From NCBI GenBank assembly GCA_029858465.1, contig JAOUEZ010000056.1:1-7711 (forward strand): a stretch of DNA of 7,711 bases. Direction: 5' to 3'. Under the pieces are notes generated by a model. The model was not told the origin of the DNA and did not search any database. It saw nothing but the letters and a program-made list of their open reading frames with translations. Made by a program: the position numbers and the translations under genes. How positions within the stretch are numbered: the stretch's first letter is position 1; every line of letters begins with the position of its first letter. This stretch comes from Thermoplasmata archaeon (lineage in GTDB: Archaea; Thermoplasmatota; Thermoplasmata; UBA10834; DTMW01). Below, in pieces: positions 6,345 through 7,711 of this stretch.

Positions 6345-7319
6345 ATGAAAGTCGGCGTGATTGGAACGGGCTCGATGGGGCAGAATCATGTGCGTGTCCT
6401 CTCCGAGATTGGAGAGCTTGTCGGCATCGTAGACTCTAATGCCGACATCGGAACGAAGGTCGCAAAGCGGTTCAAGACCCAGTTTTTCCCGACAGCCGAT
6501 GCACTGCTCTCGGCAGGAGTAGAGGCTGTTTCCATCGTCACTCCGACAACCGCTCATTATGCCACTGCCAAAGAGGCGATTGAAAAGGGGGTCAATGTCC
6601 TCTTGGAAAAGCCCGCAACAGGGGATCCCGAAAAGTTGCTCGAACTCTCGGCACTGGCAGAGAAGAAAGATGTCTGCCTGGCGATAGGGCTTATCGAGAG
6701 GCACAATTCTGTGATCAATTTCGCCATGAAAAACCTGAAGAGCGGAAATTTCGGATCGCTTATTTCCGCGCATGCAAGGAGGGTTTCGTCCTTTCCGCTC
6801 AGGATAAGGGACGTGGGAGTGATAATGGATCTCGGCGTGCATGACATTGATGTGATAAAATATCTGTCCGGATCGAAAGTCAAGCGCGTGTTCGCGACCG
6901 CAGGCAGGTTCAAGAACACCGAATACGAGGATTTTGCAAACATAGTACTGGAATTCGAGAACGGCTCAGCCGGCACGGTGGAGGTTAACTGGCTTACCCC
7001 GACCAAGGTGAGGAGCCTCGCGCTCACATGCAGCGATCAGTTTGCCGAATTCGACTACATATCTCAATCCATCAACATATGTTCTGCGACCCTCAGGGAA
7101 TTCGACCCGAGCAATCTTTACGACCTCAGCCTCGAGTTCCATGAGAGAAGGATCAGCCTGAAAAAGGAGGAGCCTCTGAAACGTGAATTGATGGATTTCC
7201 TCAATGCATGTAGCAGAGGCATAGATCCTTTGGTCACAGGCAAAGATGCGGCGGAGACTTTGAAGATTGCTGGTGCGGCGATAAAATCCGCAAGCACGAA
7301 TAAGGTAATCGAACTTTGA
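6345..7319 (+). CDS. Gfo/Idh/MocA family NAD(P)-dependent oxidoreductase, probably acting on a nucleotide sugar
   Basis: This 324-residue protein has the two-domain build of the family. The N-terminal Rossmann fold carries GTGSMG (7-12) and NHVRVLSEIGELVGIVD. The family EKP motif is at 88-90 in LLEKPAT. The C-terminal substrate domain holds GLIERHNSVI (115-124) and MDLGVHDIDV (161-170), whose H166 and D162 sit where the catalytic His/Asp of the family lie. The ERHN and GVHDIDV segments resemble archaeal UDP-N-acetylglucosamine 3-dehydrogenase-type members, which make 3-oxo sugars for glycans. That substrate is inferred from resemblance and from the sugar epimerase gene 25 bp downstream. No Shine-Dalgarno precedes the ATG at 6345, so translation may be leaderless. 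Other family substrates (inositol, glucose, biliverdin) cannot be excluded from sequence alone. Confidence 0.88.
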   Translation: MKVGVIGTGSMGQNHVRVLSEIGELVGIVDSNADIGTKVAKRFKTQFFPTADALLSAGVEAVSIVTPTTAHYATAKEAIEKGVNVLLEKPATGDPEKLLELSALAEKKDVCLAIGLIERHNSVINFAMKNLKSGNFGSLISAHARRVSSFPLRIRDVGVIMDLGVHDIDVIKYLSGSKVKRVFATAGRFKNTEYEDFANIVLEFENGSAGTVEVNWLTPTKVRSLALTCSDQFAEFDYISQSINICSATLREFDPSNLYDLSLEFHERRISLKKEEPLKRELMDFLNACSRGIDPLVTGKDAAETLKIAGAAIKSASTNKVIEL

Positions 7320-7344
7320 AAATATCCATCTAAGAAATCACGGG

Positions 7345-7711
7345 ATGAAGATGAAGATTGTTGTAACAGGCAGCTCAGGACAGGTCGGATCTTATCTCCT
7401 CGAGCATTTCATGAAGGCTCATGACGCAACCGGATTGGACAACAGGCCCTGCCCTTATCGAGGGATATCTGAAAATACTGTGTTGGTCGACATAGCCAGG
7501 GAAAGAGACCTCAAGGCGCACCTGAAAGATGCTGATTGGATCATACACTGCGCCGCGCAGGTGAGCGTTGAGAAGTCGATCAAGGATCCCATGTTCGACG
7601 CAGAGAACAATGTAATGGGAACCTTGAACTTACTTTGGAACGCGTTCGTTCATGACGTTCAGCATTTCTTGTACATAAGCAGCGCCGCCGTGTACGGCAA
7701 TCCTGTCCGGG
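7345..7711 (+). CDS. NAD-dependent epimerase/dehydratase (extended SDR), 5' part only
   Basis: The frame runs from ATG at 7345 to the right edge with no stop, giving 122 complete codons of what is normally a protein of about 300-330 residues. It shows the extended-SDR cofactor site GSSGQVGS (9-16; GxxGxxG), an acidic residue after strand 2 (GLDN) for NAD+ ribose, DADWIIHCAAQVSV (the strand-4 HxAA motif), an NNVMGTLNLL helix and ISSAAVYG, which carries the catalytic-site serine. The YxxxK motif lies beyond the window. GalE-like UDP-sugar 4-epimerases and sugar dehydratases share these features, so the substrate is open. A second in-frame ATG at 7351 is as likely a start: GGG at 7342-7344 is 6 nt before it and MKIVVTG is the usual family opening. 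Close spacing to the upstream oxidoreductase suggests one operon. Confidence 0.88.
   Translation, partial: MKMKIVVTGSSGQVGSYLLEHFMKAHDATGLDNRPCPYRGISENTVLVDIARERDLKAHLKDADWIIHCAAQVSVEKSIKDPMFDAENNVMGTLNLLWNAFVHDVQHFLYISSAAVYGNPVR

Noticed and set aside
1..7711. CRISPR array, insertion sequence, tRNA gene, toxin-antitoxin or defence system
   Set aside because: Reading both strands showed no regularly spaced repeats, transposase motifs, terminal inverted repeats, tRNA-like cloverleaf or defence-protein signatures. The genes are mostly core metabolic and RNA-modification functions.

Overview
The window reads as chromosomal DNA of an archaeon. The first complete gene is a clear Nep1/Emg1 rRNA methyltransferase, a family found in archaea and eukaryotes but not typical of bacteria. 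There is a free-standing Trm112-type zinc protein, an aminotransferase of the archaeal AspAT type, TATA/BRE-like boxes upstream of several genes, and a mixture of Shine-Dalgarno-led and apparently leaderless starts. Compact intron-free genes, moderate GC and frequent AGG/AGA (Arg) and ATA (Ile) codons agree. The overall impression is a euryarchaeal lineage, perhaps Thermoplasmatota or a methanogen relative. That rank is inference, because no rRNA gene or lineage-specific gene is present.

Layout, left to right. (1) 1-62: the C-terminal tail of an unidentified gene, overlapped by nep1 (46-750, +). (2) 737-1735 (-): an AIR-synthase/HypE-like ATP-binding protein, convergent with nep1 and overlapping its 3' end by 14 bp. 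(3) 1736-1929: a divergent promoter region with TATA-like boxes facing both ways. (4) 1930-3087 (+): a class I PLP aminotransferase, ending in a perfect 9-bp hairpin followed by a T-rich run. (5) 3119-4687 (-): a full-length phosphoglycerate dehydrogenase (SerA) with Rossmann, ASB and ACT regions, convergent with the aminotransferase. (6) 4688-4901: a second divergent promoter region. (7) 4902-5360 (+): a small SRPBCC-fold protein. (8) 5369-5557 (-) and 5602-6207 (-): a Trm112-like protein and a six-helix DUF998 membrane protein on the same strand. (9) 6208-6344: a third divergent promoter region. (10) 6345-7319 (+): a Gfo/Idh/MocA oxidoreductase, followed after 25 bp by the start of an NAD-dependent sugar epimerase/dehydratase (7345 to the window edge). 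This pair looks like the beginning of a nucleotide-sugar or surface-glycan cluster.

How the genes fit together. SerA makes 3-phosphohydroxypyruvate, and the next step toward serine is a transamination, so the adjacent aminotransferase is a plausible but unproven partner. Nep1 and Trm112 both belong to translation-apparatus modification but are far apart here and not in one operon. The two rightmost genes probably act together on a sugar nucleotide. The rest looks like ordinary core genome. I found no mobile element, CRISPR array, tRNA, rRNA or toxin-antitoxin signature, and no convincing undescribed multi-gene system. The points most worth checking are the hairpin around the aminotransferase stop codon, the HypE-like protein that lacks the HypE cysteine tail, and the AspAT/SerA pairing.
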